Notes under the pieces: generated by a model
What the model saw: the letters and a program-made list of their open reading frames with translations, nothing else
Told to the model about the DNA's origin: nothing
The model's database searches: none
Source of the DNA: Xylophilus ampelinus
GTDB lineage: Bacteria; Pseudomonadota; Gammaproteobacteria; Burkholderiales; Burkholderiaceae_C
NCBI RefSeq assembly: GCF_901875635.1
Contig: NZ_CABFMN010000076.1
Location: 25,150 to 89,149 of the forward strand
DNA: 64,000 nucleotides
Direction: 5' to 3'
Translations under genes and position numbers: made by a program
Shown here: positions 8,480 to 18,109 of the stretch, piece by piece
How the letters are laid out: every line of letters begins with the position of its first letter
How positions within the stretch are numbered: position 1 is the stretch's first letter

Positions 8480-9991
8480 ATGACTCCCATCCTCCGACGC
8501 ACCGGCCTGGCACTGGCCTTCGTCACCGCAGGCCTGGCCGGCACCGCGCATGCGGCCGGCGAAGCCAAGAACGTGATCTTCTTCCTCGGCGACGGCATGG
8601 GCCCGGTCACGGTGACCGCCGCCCGCATCTACAAGGGCGAGAAGGTGCTCGCCGCCACGCCCGACGCACTGGCCTCCAGCGAGCGTGCCAAGCTGACGAT
8701 GCAGTCGCTTTCGCACGCCGCGCGTGTCAAGACCTTCTCGCGCGACGGCCAGACGACCGACAGCGCGCCGTCGATGGCCGCCTACATGACCGGCGTGAAG
8801 ATGAACAACGAGGTCATCTCCATGTCCGAGGACACCGTCGCGTACGCACCGAACGGCACGCAGTACATCAACGGCGAGGACACGACCTGCACCAGCACGA
8901 ACGGCAAGCCGGCGGTCACCCTGCTGGAGCTGTCCAAGGCAGCCGGCCGCTCGGTGGGTGCGGTGTCCACGACGCGCGTGGGCCACGCCACGCCTGCCGC
9001 CACCTACTCGCACATCTGCAACCGCAACGGCTACAACACGATCGCCGAACAGTCGGTGCCGGGCCATGCCAACTACAACGCGGCGCTCGGCGACGGCGTG
9101 GACGTGCTGATGGGCGGCGGCCAGCGCAACTACCTGCCGCTGGCCGTGAACGCCAGCAGCAAGCGCACCGACGGCGTGAACCTCGTGACGGCCATGGAAG
9201 CGAAGGGCTACAAGTACGTGGACACCGGCACCAAGCTCGCGGCGCTCGATGCCACGTCCACCACCAAGCTGCTCGGCCTGTTCTCCCAGAGCGAAATGGC
9301 CTACGAGCTCGACCGCGTGAACCAAAAGCTCGACCAGCCCAGCCTGTCGCAGATGACGGAGAAGGCGCTTCAGGTGCTCAGCCGCAACGACAAGGGCTTC
9401 TTCCTGATGGTCGAGGGCGGCCGCATCGACCACGCGCTGCATGGCAGCAATGCCAAGCGCGCGCTGGAAGACACGCTCGCCCTCGACGCCGCGATCGACA
9501 CCGCGCTGGCCTTCATGGAGAAGAAGGACCCCGGGCTGAAGAACACGCTGGTGGTGGTCACTGCCGACCATGACCACGCGATCGCGTTCAACGGCTACAG
9601 CAAGATCAACAACCCGATCCTGGGCAAGGTGCGCGACTACCAGACCGGCGAGCTGGCCAAGGCATCCGACGGCAAGCCCTACACGACGCTCGTGTTCGGC
9701 AATGGCGGCCGGCCGAACGCGACGGCCTCGACCCAGGTGAACGCCGAGGACGGCAACAAGCCGTGGGTCGCCCCGGCCCGCGCGGCATCCCGCGAGGACC
9801 TGACGAACGTCGACACCACGCAGGACAACTTCCTGCAGGAAGTCGGCATCAACCTGGGCACGCCGGGCTCCGAAACGCACGGCGGCGGCGACGTGATGCT
9901 GTTCGCCGGCGGCGCAGGCGCGCGCATCTTCAAGGGCACGATGGACAACACCCGCGTGTTCACGAAGGTCAAGGAAGCAGCCGGCCTCTGA
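8480..9991 (+). CDS. Alkaline phosphatase, secreted
   Basis: 503 residues from the ATG at 8480, preceded by AAGGA. A GTG at 8447 in the same frame would overlap the previous gene and spoil the signal peptide. The signal peptide MTPILRRTGLALAFVTAG ends at AHA-A. It has all PhoA-family motifs: VIFFLGDGMG, TDSAPSMAAYMTGVK with Ser95 as nucleophile, FFLMVEGGRIDHALH, TADHDHA and SETHGGGD. It is closely similar to the gene before it and surely cotranscribed. The operon ends at a strong hairpin terminator 23 bases downstream. Phosphate scavenging in the periplasm is the family role; no Pho box was recognised. Confidence 0.94.
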   Translation: MTPILRRTGLALAFVTAGLAGTAHAAGEAKNVIFFLGDGMGPVTVTAARIYKGEKVLAATPDALASSERAKLTMQSLSHAARVKTFSRDGQTTDSAPSMAAYMTGVKMNNEVISMSEDTVAYAPNGTQYINGEDTTCTSTNGKPAVTLLELSKAAGRSVGAVSTTRVGHATPAATYSHICNRNGYNTIAEQSVPGHANYNAALGDGVDVLMGGGQRNYLPLAVNASSKRTDGVNLVTAMEAKGYKYVDTGTKLAALDATSTTKLLGLFSQSEMAYELDRVNQKLDQPSLSQMTEKALQVLSRNDKGFFLMVEGGRIDHALHGSNAKRALEDTLALDAAIDTALAFMEKKDPGLKNTLVVVTADHDHAIAFNGYSKINNPILGKVRDYQTGELAKASDGKPYTTLVFGNGGRPNATASTQVNAEDGNKPWVAPARAASREDLTNVDTTQDNFLQEVGINLGTPGSETHGGGDVMLFAGGAGARIFKGTMDNTRVFTKVKEAAGL

Positions 9992-10014
9992 GCCCCGGAC
10001 CCGCCACCATCCGC

Positions 10015-10045
10015 AGGCCCACCCGGCGACGGGTGGGCCTTTTTG
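10015..10045 (+). terminator. Intrinsic terminator of the alkaline phosphatase pair
   Basis: AGGCCCACCC at 10015-10024 pairs perfectly with GGGTGGGCCT at 10031-10040 over a six-base loop and is followed by a T-run. Confidence 0.9.
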
Positions 10046-10075
10046 TGCAAAGCTACGCTGTAATCGCCTTCTGTC

Positions 10076-10867
10076 GTGATTTCATTCATCTTAAAAATTC
10101 ACCATGCAGCGCTTGTATTGAGCATCGTTGCGGCGACCGTCTCCGCCTCGGCCCAAGAGAGCTCGGCGCCTGAAAATGTGCCCGCTGTAGGAGCGAGTGT
10201 CGTGTCTCAATCAGTCCGAGAGTTGACCGAGGCAGTCGACAGCGCTCCGGAAGCCAACTTGCGAGTGACCCATGTGAGCCGGTCCATCGGCAGCGACGGT
10301 GTGGAACGCGAATCGCGATACACCAACCGAGTGTTCCGGCGCGCTGGGATGGTATGGACAGAGCGGGAGATGCCTGACGTGTTGCGGACAAGCTTGGATC
10401 ACGGCCATTCGCATGCCTATGGGCCGCATACCGGCCACGCCCATGACGAAGCGCAAGGCGCGCCATTGCGCGTGACGCGCGATCGCGAAGGTAAGGAGAC
10501 CGTGGAGGTTGTACTCGTGAAGACGCGTCGGGTCATCACGGTAGACCGTGCGCATCATGGAAATGTTGGCTACGCTGGCTCTTGGGATGCTGCCTATTGG
10601 TTTATCTCGCCGGCCAGCCTGCAACGCATGGAGCGCCTGGGCGCACCGAGGGGCGGGGTGCAGCGTTATGCACTCACGCAGGGGGAGAGCAAGATGCAAG
10701 TTGAGTGGGACATTGCCGGGCAGTTTCCACGCCGAATCGAGCGTCGGGATATGCACGGCACGTCGTCTTACCAGCTCACTGCAACTCGTCTGCCTTCGCC
10801 GAAACCGGCGCCTTGGGAGGCGAGCAGAGGCTATGCGCGCGGAGACTATTCGGATTTGCTGGACTGA
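10076..10867 (+). CDS. Secreted protein with His-rich cluster
   Basis: 263 residues, starting at GTG 10076 because the signal peptide (residues 1-27, ending SASA-Q) begins there; no strong ribosome site is seen. Around residues 104-122 there is a dense His cluster, DHGHSHAYGPHTGHAHDE, typical of metal-chelating loops. The rest resembles an outer-membrane lipoprotein-sorting type beta fold only vaguely (VEWDIAGQFPRRIERRD, then TSSYQLTATRL). I do not recognise the family. It lies directly after the phosphatase terminator, so it should have its own promoter. A periplasmic metal-handling role is inference from the His cluster. Confidence 0.7.
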   Translation: MISFILKIHHAALVLSIVAATVSASAQESSAPENVPAVGASVVSQSVRELTEAVDSAPEANLRVTHVSRSIGSDGVERESRYTNRVFRRAGMVWTEREMPDVLRTSLDHGHSHAYGPHTGHAHDEAQGAPLRVTRDREGKETVEVVLVKTRRVITVDRAHHGNVGYAGSWDAAYWFISPASLQRMERLGAPRGGVQRYALTQGESKMQVEWDIAGQFPRRIERRDMHGTSSYQLTATRLPSPKPAPWEASRGYARGDYSDLLD

Positions 10868-11179
10868 CTTCTTGATCGACGAAGCCTGCAGGCCGCAGGT
10901 GAATCAAGCGGGGAGGCCGCCGCGGCAGCCGAAGCTGCGCCGTCGCCCTGGCGCGTCCTGGATCGTGAGGGGGACGTCGTGAGCGCCATCTCACCTCGCC
11001 GATTCGACTCACGATCCTGGACGACGCCCTATGGTGGGCGGCATTCCTCACAGGACGAACTGACTTCGCCGAGGTCGCCTGCAGCTTCTTCAAGCGAGAC
11101 GTGATCAGCAAGGTACTCGCGGAAGCGGAAGCGCTCTGCGAGGCCTTCAGCCTTGAGTTCATCGAGCACCAGCATGGCC
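10868..11179. other. Gene-free stretch left of the IS66 relic
   Basis: No convincing gene. An inverted repeat is present: GGATCGTGAG around 10960 and its exact complement CTCACGATCC around 11010. Together with the transposase relic just to the right, this looks like the decayed edge of an insertion. Confidence 0.4.
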
Positions 11180-11428
11180 CAAAGATCGAGGAGATCGAGT
11201 TCCGAGTGACTCCAGACGCTGCAGCACATCACGCAGGTGGGCCCCGGGAACATGATGGCGGCCCGTTAACCGGCGAGTTCGCTGCCCGCGAATTGCCAGG
11301 CGCCGCGACCCATTCCCACGACTGACTTGCCGTTTCAGGTGGTTGTTGTCCAGCGCCACGGTGCCGTCCCATAGGTGCCGCGTGAGGGCTGTCCAGTGGA
11401 CCAGCGTGTAGTTGATGCCCGCGCGCTG
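11180..11428 (-). pseudogene. IS66-family transposase C-terminal relic
   Basis: On the minus strand one frame reads INYTLVHWTALTRHLWDG and then VALDNNHLKRQ. This matches the end of IS66 transposases: the Y-L-W-LTR-L-DG block and the catalytic-region DNN followed by E/K-R. Another frame continues with WQFAGSELAG-like and LRDVLQRLESLG residues, corresponding to the family's FAGS and YLRDVLxRL blocks. The match jumps frame, the start is missing and no IS ends are recognisable. It is therefore a decayed fragment. Identification rests on motif memory. Confidence 0.55.
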
Positions 11429-11430
11429 AA

Positions 11431-12363
11431 TCAGCTGCCCCAGCGCAGAACCAGTGGATCCAAACGGCGCGCGGTTTCCAGCAAGCCCTTTCGCACCTCT
11501 GCGTGCATGGGCGGAAACGGATGCCGTGGGGCTTCACAGGTGATCACGCCACCCTCTCGCATCAACGCTTTGGCCGTCAGAATGCCGCCCTGACGGTTCT
11601 CGTAGTTGATCAGCGGCAACCACTGTGCGTAGGCCGTGGCCGCGCCCTCACGGTCTCCCGCGCGCCATGCATCCATGATGCGACGGATGCCGTCCGGATA
11701 GCCCCCGCCCGTCATCGCTCCCGTCGCGCCGGCGTGCAGGTCGGGCAACAGGGTGATGGCCTCCTCGCCGTCCCAAGGACCTTCGATGGCGTCGCCGCCA
11801 AGCTGGAGAAGCTCGCGCAGCTTCGACGCGGCACCCGGGGTCTCGATCTTGAAGTAACGCACCTGTTCGATCTCTCGCGCCATGCGCGCCAGGAAGGGAG
11901 CGCTCAGCACCGTGCCGCTGATGGGCGCGTCCTGGATCATGACGGGAATGCCGATGGCGTCTGACAGCCGCGCGAAGAACTCGTGGATGCGTGCCTCCGG
12001 CACGCGCAGCGTCGCGCCGTGGTAGGGCGGCATGACCATGACCATGGCCGCGCCCATGTCCTGCGCGCGGCGGCTGCGTTCGGCGCAGATGCGCGTGCCG
12101 AAGTGCGTGGTGGTGACAATGACCGGCACGCGGCCCGCCACGTGCTCGAGGATGGTTCGGGTCAACACCTCACGCTCGTCGTCTGACAGCACGAACTGCT
12201 CGGAGAAGTTGGCGAGGATGCACAAGCCGTTAGAGCCCGCGTCGATCATGAAGTCGACGCAGCGCTTCTGGCTGTCCAAATCCAGTTCACCGGCCTCGGT
12301 GAAGGTGGTCGGCACGACGGGGAACACGCCCTGGTAGCGTGCGGCATTCTGGGTTTGGTTCAT
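11431..12363 (-). CDS. DHDPS-family 2-keto-3-deoxy-pentonate dehydratase (probable L-KDA dehydratase)
   Basis: 310 residues, a class-I aldolase/dehydratase TIM barrel of the dihydrodipicolinate synthase family. The Schiff-base lysine is in VRYFKIETPGA (about residue 170); the usual GTTGE loop is replaced by ANFSEQ, as in sugar-acid dehydratases. It is last in a minus-strand operon with dehydrogenase, lactonase and epimerase genes, and divergent from an IlvD/Edd dehydratase. That combination fits the non-phosphorylative L-arabinose route, in which L-2-keto-3-deoxyarabonate is dehydrated to 2-oxoglutarate semialdehyde. Its ATG overlaps the stop of the epimerase gene by ATGA. The substrate is inferred from context; no semialdehyde dehydrogenase gene is in the window. 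Confidence 0.87.
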   Translation of the reverse strand: MNQTQNAARYQGVFPVVPTTFTEAGELDLDSQKRCVDFMIDAGSNGLCILANFSEQFVLSDDEREVLTRTILEHVAGRVPVIVTTTHFGTRICAERSRRAQDMGAAMVMVMPPYHGATLRVPEARIHEFFARLSDAIGIPVMIQDAPISGTVLSAPFLARMAREIEQVRYFKIETPGAASKLRELLQLGGDAIEGPWDGEEAITLLPDLHAGATGAMTGGGYPDGIRRIMDAWRAGDREGAATAYAQWLPLINYENRQGGILTAKALMREGGVITCEAPRHPFPPMHAEVRKGLLETARRLDPLVLRWGS

Positions 12364-13469
12364 CGGCAGTCTTTCTGGTGGTCGTCGGATGGGTCGTCAA
12401 CGTCCGGCAGTACGCCGAACCGGTGCACGGTCGTGCTGGTGAATGTTTCGCCCGGCTGCAGCAGCGTCGAGGGGAACGCGCTTCGATTCGGCGCGTCCGG
12501 GAAATGCTGCGTCTCCAGGCATAGGCCGTCGCCCTGACGTATGGCACGGCCTGAGGCATCGCGATGCCTTCCGTCCAGGAAGTTGCCCGAGTAGAACTGC
12601 AGGCCGGGCTCGGTGGTCTCAATGTCCATGGAGCGGCCGGACACTGGCTCCTCCAATCGCGCCGCGAAGCGCAAACCTTCGGCCGGATCAAGGACCCAGT
12701 TGTGGTCGTACCCGCGCGCGAGAATCAACTGGTCATGTCCGGTACGGATCCCCTGCTCGATGACAGTCGGGAGCTGGAAGTCAAACGGCGTTCCCGCGAC
12801 CGCGGCGACTCCTTCGGGGATCAGTCCGGAATCAACGGGGCAGTATTGGCTAGCGGCGATCTGGAGCCGGTGGCCCAGTGCATTGCCGCCCCCGCTCAGG
12901 TTGAAGTAGTCGTGGTGGGTGAGGTTCACGATGGTGGGACGGTCGCTACGAGCCTGGTAGTCGATGCGATATGCGTTGAATGACGTCAGTGTGTAGCGCA
13001 CCCGCACGTCCAGCCGTCCCGGAAAGCCTTGGTCGCCGTCCGGACTGGCAAGTGTGAGCTCGATGGCCACGCTCCCATCTGGCAGTGGCGGCAATGCCTC
13101 GATGTCCCACCACTGGCGGCCGAAGCCCTGGGCACCACCGTGCAAGGCGTGAGGTCCGTCATTGGTGTCGATCTGGTAGGCCTCTCCGGCGATGCGGAAG
13201 CGGCCTTGCGCAATGCGGTTGCCGTAACGGCCGACGATTGTGCCGAAGTGCGGATGGTCTGCCAGGTAGTCGCTCAGGCCCGGCAGGCCAAGCACCACGT
13301 TACCCATCGCACCTTGTCGGTCCGGCACGTACAGCCGGGTCACGATGCCGCCCAAGTTGATCGCACTGAGCGAGAGCCCCGCGGCGTTGGACAGGGTGTA
13401 CTCGCGGACTGTGCGGCCGTCGGGCAGCTGGCCATAGGCGCGGCTGTCAATGCGTGCGCCGGCGCTCAT
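12360..13469 (-). CDS. galM: Aldose 1-epimerase (mutarotase)
   Basis: 369 residues from ATG 13469, which overlaps the stop of the lactonase gene (ATGA). The long upstream open frame is out of character and is not used. GalM-family motifs: the region around GRYGNRIAQGRFRI, the GPHALHGGAQGF catalytic His stretch, NLTHHDYFNLSG with the second His, and a C-terminal LCLETQHFPDAPN containing the catalytic Glu. The enzyme interconverts alpha and beta anomers in the cytoplasm and would supply the anomer used by the sugar dehydrogenase. Downstream it again overlaps the next gene by ATGA. Confidence 0.93.
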   Translation of the reverse strand: MSAGARIDSRAYGQLPDGRTVREYTLSNAAGLSLSAINLGGIVTRLYVPDRQGAMGNVVLGLPGLSDYLADHPHFGTIVGRYGNRIAQGRFRIAGEAYQIDTNDGPHALHGGAQGFGRQWWDIEALPPLPDGSVAIELTLASPDGDQGFPGRLDVRVRYTLTSFNAYRIDYQARSDRPTIVNLTHHDYFNLSGGGNALGHRLQIAASQYCPVDSGLIPEGVAAVAGTPFDFQLPTVIEQGIRTGHDQLILARGYDHNWVLDPAEGLRFAARLEEPVSGRSMDIETTEPGLQFYSGNFLDGRHRDASGRAIRQGDGLCLETQHFPDAPNRSAFPSTLLQPGETFTSTTVHRFGVLPDVDDPSDDHQKDCR

Positions 13470-14341
13470 CGTGCAACCTGAAAACGCGATTCCGGCAGAC
13501 CTTGCCAGGGAGTGGCCAGCGCGAAGAGGGCGCCAGCGTCCGGCTGTTGCGCTAGGGCTGCTGCGTCCATGCCGATGCGCGCAGTCGTCACGCATAGACT
13601 CGTCAGAGCGGGACCCACAAACACTGGGCACGTGACTTGGCTCGCGGGCACTTTGATGCGGTCGCTTTCCTGGCCACGGGCGTCATAGCGCACGACACAG
13701 CCCCCTTGCCATTGGGCGTTCCACAAGCCGCCGTCGGCATCTACGGTCGAGCCGTCCGGGTAGCCGTCGTTCGCGCCCAGGCGCACGAACACTGAGGGTG
13801 TGCCGATACTGCCATCGGGTGCATATGAAACCTGCCAGATCGTGCGGGTCGGAGAGTCGCCGAAGTACATCGTCCTACCGTCTGGGCTGAAGGCGATGCT
13901 GTTGCCTACGCTGGCGGCCGGCAGCGGCAGGCGCTCGATGCGCAGCGAGCCGTCGACTCGGTAGAAGTGACCGCGCGGCGCATCATCTCGGTCGAACATA
14001 CCGAACACGAAACGGCCCTCGCGGTCGCACCGGCCGTCGTTGATGCGTGTGGTCGGCTGATCAGCCTCAACGGCGACAACCGGGGACAGGGTCTCACGCG
14101 CTAGGTCAAACAGGGCGATGCCTTCCGCAAGGCCTAGCAGCACGACGCCGTCCTGCGCGCACAGCGCGAAGCTGCCGACGCGGTCAGGCAATTGCCAGTG
14201 GCGCACCCGGCGGTCCGCGGCCTGCCAGCGGCTCAGGGTGCCGGCCTCGATGTCGGTCCAGTACAGCGCGCCGCTGCGTTCGCACCAGATTGGGCACTCG
14301 CCGAGCGTCGCGCGTGCATCGACCAGGGTCTCGGCGTTCAC
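13466..14341 (-). CDS. SMP-30/gluconolactonase-family sugar lactonase
   Basis: 291 residues, starting at GTG 14341. This GTG overlaps the TGA of the dehydrogenase gene (GTGA), which decides the start. The fold is the six-bladed SMP-30/regucalcin propeller: LGECPIW with the metal-ligand Glu near the N-terminus, NDGRCDREGRFVFGMFD with the Asn ligand, VGNSIAFSPDGRTMYFGDS, and DGYPDGSTVDADGGLWNAQW with the catalytic Asp region. The predicted role is hydrolysis of L-arabino-1,4-lactone to L-arabonate, between the SDR enzyme and the dehydratase. The family is certain; the exact lactone is inferred. Confidence 0.9.
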   Translation of the reverse strand: MNAETLVDARATLGECPIWCERSGALYWTDIEAGTLSRWQAADRRVRHWQLPDRVGSFALCAQDGVVLLGLAEGIALFDLARETLSPVVAVEADQPTTRINDGRCDREGRFVFGMFDRDDAPRGHFYRVDGSLRIERLPLPAASVGNSIAFSPDGRTMYFGDSPTRTIWQVSYAPDGSIGTPSVFVRLGANDGYPDGSTVDADGGLWNAQWQGGCVVRYDARGQESDRIKVPASQVTCPVFVGPALTSLCVTTARIGMDAAALAQQPDAGALFALATPWQGLPESRFQVAR

Positions 14342-15102
14342 GTCCAGCCCCCGTCCACGACGAAGTCCTGCGCGGTGCACATCGCGCTGTCGTCGGCCGC
14401 CAGGAACAGCGCCATGCGTGCGATGTGCTCGGGCTGCAGCGGCCGGTTGATGCACTGGCCGCGCGCGATGTCCGCCAGCGCCTGCGTGTCCACCCACAGG
14501 CGCTTTTGCTTCTCGGTCATGACCCAGCCCGGTACCAGCGTGTTCACGCGGATCTGGAAGGGGCCGAGATCGCGCGCCAGGCAGCGCGTGAGTCCCTGCA
14601 CAGCGGCTTTGGAGGCGGTGTACGCCGGCATGCCGCCCTGCTTGAGCATCCAGCTGATCGAGCCGAAATTGACGATGGAGCCGCCGCCCAAGGCCTGCAT
14701 GTCACGCGCGACATGGCGGGCGGCGAAGAACTGGTGCCGCAAGTTGACCGCGACCCCGGCGTCCCACATTTCCGGCGTGGTGTCTTCCAGGCGGTGTCGC
14801 ACGTCATTGGCCGCGTTGTTGAGCAGCGCGGCAAAGGGGCCGCAGTGCATGCGCAGGCTGTCAATGGCCGTCTCCAGGCCGGCGATGTCGGTTACGTCTG
14901 CTTGTACGAAGACAGGCGCGTTGCGCATGCCGGCAAGCCTCTGAGCCAGTGTCTGGCCCGCTACGGTGTCGATGTCGACGAAGCCCACGCGCGCGCCCTG
15001 CGCTGCAAACGCCTCGACCATGGAAGCGCCGATACCGGTGGCGCCTCCGGTGACCAAGACGCTGCGGTCGGCAAGGCTGGGGTAGCAGGCGAAAGATGTC
15101 AT
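14338..15102 (-). CDS. SDR-family sugar 1-dehydrogenase (probable L-arabinose dehydrogenase)
   Basis: 254 residues from ATG 15102. Classical short-chain dehydrogenase: cofactor motif VTGGATGIG at residues 17-25, NNAAND at 95-100, catalytic Ser148/150, Tyr161 and Lys165 in AYTASK, and the ending FLAADDSAMCTAQDFVVDGG. It is first in the minus-strand operon and translationally coupled to the lactonase gene. Oxidation of an aldose at C1 to its lactone is the role expected from these neighbours. L-arabinose is favoured because a GH51 arabinofuranosidase is encoded in the same locus; D-xylose or another pentose cannot be excluded. Confidence 0.85.
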   Translation of the reverse strand: MTSFACYPSLADRSVLVTGGATGIGASMVEAFAAQGARVGFVDIDTVAGQTLAQRLAGMRNAPVFVQADVTDIAGLETAIDSLRMHCGPFAALLNNAANDVRHRLEDTTPEMWDAGVAVNLRHQFFAARHVARDMQALGGGSIVNFGSISWMLKQGGMPAYTASKAAVQGLTRCLARDLGPFQIRVNTLVPGWVMTEKQKRLWVDTQALADIARGQCINRPLQPEHIARMALFLAADDSAMCTAQDFVVDGGWT

Positions 15103-15130
15103 GGCACACGATGGAGGTGGATCCGGCCGC

Positions 15131-15150
15131 ATTATGTAGTCCTACTTAAT
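15131..15150. promoter_or_regulatory. Imperfect palindromic operator in the divergent arabinose promoter region
   Basis: ATTATGTAG TC CTACTTAAT is a near-perfect dyad (8 of 9 positions per arm), centred between the two divergent transcripts (starts at 15102 and 15246). Its GTAG-N2-CTAC core and length suit a GntR/FadR-type dimer, and such a regulator gene closes the plus-strand operon at 22903. The link is inference. Confidence 0.55.
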
Positions 15151-15245
15151 TTTTGAGGATTTGTGATTTGCTAGGGTAAACGCCACCTGTTCTTAAAAAG
15201 AAGTCTGACTATAGTTTTGTTTCCAAGTAGTTTCCGGCCTGTTTC

Positions 15246-16988
15246 ATGACATCTTCTCCGCGCAAGCTCCGGTCCGCCGAATGGTTCGGAACCGCCGACA
15301 AAAACGGTTTCATGTACCGCAGCTGGATGAAGAACCAAGGCATTCCGGATCACGAGTTCCAGGGCAAACCCATCATCGGCATCTGCAACACCTGGTCCGA
15401 GCTGACACCCTGCAACGCGCACTTCCGCAAGCTGGCCGAGCATGTGCGGCGCGGCATCTTTGAAGCCGGCGGCTTCCCGGTGGAGTTCCCGGTGTTCTCC
15501 AACGGCGAGTCCAACCTGCGCCCCACGGCCATGTTCACGCGCAACCTGGCCAGCATCGACGTGGAGGAGTCGCTGCGCGGCAACCCGGTCGATGCCGTCG
15601 TGCTGCTCGTGGGCTGTGACAAGACCACACCGGCGCTGCTGATGGGCGCGGCCAGCGTCGACCTGCCCACCATCGCCGTCAGCGGCGGCCCCATGCTCAA
15701 CGGCAAACACCAGGGGCGCGACATCGGCTCGGGCACGGTGGTCTGGCAGCTGTCGGAGCAGGTCAAGGCCGGCAAGATCACACTGCACGAGTTCATGGCG
15801 GCCGAGGCTGGGCACTCACGCTCGGCCGGCACTTGCAACACCATGGGCACGGCTTCCACGATGGCCTGCATGGCCGAGGCGCTGGGCGTGACCCTGCCGC
15901 ACAACGCGGCGATTCCCGCCGTCGATGCGCGGCGCTACGTGCTGGCCCACATGAGCGGCATGCGCATTGTCGAGATGGCGAAAGAGGACGTGCGGCTGTC
16001 CAAACTATTGACCCGCGCGGCCTTCGAAAACGCTATCCGTACCAACGCCGCAATCGGCGGCTCCACGAATGCGGTTATTCACCTGAAGGCCATTGCCGGA
16101 CGCGTTGGGGTCGACTTGAACCTGGACGACTGGACCGACATCGGTAAGGGTACGCCGACCCTGGTCGACCTGATGCCGTCCGGCCGCTTCCTGATGGAAG
16201 ACTTCTACTACGCCGGCGGGCTTCCCGCCGTGCTGCGTCGCTTGGGCGAAGCCGGGCGGCTGCCGCACCCCGAGGCACTGACGGCCAACGGCCAGTCGCT
16301 GTGGGATAACGTCAAGGAAGCGCCCGCCTACAACGACGAGGTCATCCGCGCCTGGGACAAGCCGCTTGTGCCCGATGGCGGCATTCGCATCCTGCGCGGA
16401 AATCTGGCGCCGCGTGGCGCGGTGATCAAGCCGTCCGCCGCCACCGCTGGCTTGCTCAAGCACCGTGGGCGCGCCGTCGTCTTTGAAGACCTGGACGACT
16501 ACAAGCGGCGGATCGTCGACCCCGAACTCGAGGTCACGGCCGACTCCATCCTCGTGCTCAAGAACTGTGGCCCGCGCGGCTACCCCGGCATGGCCGAGGT
16601 CGGCAATATGGGCCTGCCGCCCAAGCTGTTGGCGCAGGGCGTCACGGACATGGTGCGCATCTCGGACGCGCGCATGAGCGGCACGGCCTACGGCACGGTG
16701 GTACTGCACGTCGCACCGGAGGCGCGGGCCGGCGGCCCGCTGGCCGTGGTGCGCGACGGCGACTGGATCGAACTCGACGCCAATGTCGGTCGCCTGCACT
16801 TGGAGCTGGGCGACGCCGAGCTTGCCGAGCGCTTGGCGGCCTGGCAGGTGGCTCAGCAGGTTGTACCTGCCGATGGATCGGGCTATCGCAAGCTGTACGT
16901 CGAGCACGTGCTGCAGGCCGACGAAGGCTGCGACTTCGATTTCCTAGTCGGGAGCCGCGGTTCGGCCGTTCCTAAGCACTCCCACTGA
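15246..16988 (+). CDS. IlvD/Edd-family pentonate dehydratase (probable L-arabonate dehydratase)
   Basis: 580 residues. It has the sugar-acid branch features of the IlvD/Edd family: an N-terminal RSAEWFGTADKNGFMYRSWM, three cysteines placed as in the [2Fe-2S] arabinonate dehydratases (Cys56 in LTPCNAH, Cys124 in VGCDKT, Cys197 in SAGTCNTMG), and Lys126 as the carbamylated Mg-ligand candidate. It removes water from the pentonate to give 2-keto-3-deoxypentonate. It is first in the plus-strand operon and divergent from the dehydrogenase/lactonase genes. The ABC importer genes follow 23 bases later. Xylonate or arabonate are both possible; arabonate is preferred from the GH51 gene. Confidence 0.92.
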   Translation: MTSSPRKLRSAEWFGTADKNGFMYRSWMKNQGIPDHEFQGKPIIGICNTWSELTPCNAHFRKLAEHVRRGIFEAGGFPVEFPVFSNGESNLRPTAMFTRNLASIDVEESLRGNPVDAVVLLVGCDKTTPALLMGAASVDLPTIAVSGGPMLNGKHQGRDIGSGTVVWQLSEQVKAGKITLHEFMAAEAGHSRSAGTCNTMGTASTMACMAEALGVTLPHNAAIPAVDARRYVLAHMSGMRIVEMAKEDVRLSKLLTRAAFENAIRTNAAIGGSTNAVIHLKAIAGRVGVDLNLDDWTDIGKGTPTLVDLMPSGRFLMEDFYYAGGLPAVLRRLGEAGRLPHPEALTANGQSLWDNVKEAPAYNDEVIRAWDKPLVPDGGIRILRGNLAPRGAVIKPSAATAGLLKHRGRAVVFEDLDDYKRRIVDPELEVTADSILVLKNCGPRGYPGMAEVGNMGLPPKLLAQGVTDMVRISDARMSGTAYGTVVLHVAPEARAGGPLAVVRDGDWIELDANVGRLHLELGDAELAERLAAWQVAQQVVPADGSGYRKLYVEHVLQADEGCDFDFLVGSRGSAVPKHSH

Positions 16989-17011
16989 CAAAAGCACATG
17001 GAGACCACGAG

Positions 17012-18105
<1,094 letters not shown>

Positions 18106-18109
<4 letters not shown>

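Noticed and set aside
6969..8513. Long antisense open frames across both alkaline phosphatases (also 8297-9880)
   Set aside because: GC-rich third positions of the real genes create open antisense frames; the sense proteins have all catalytic motifs.
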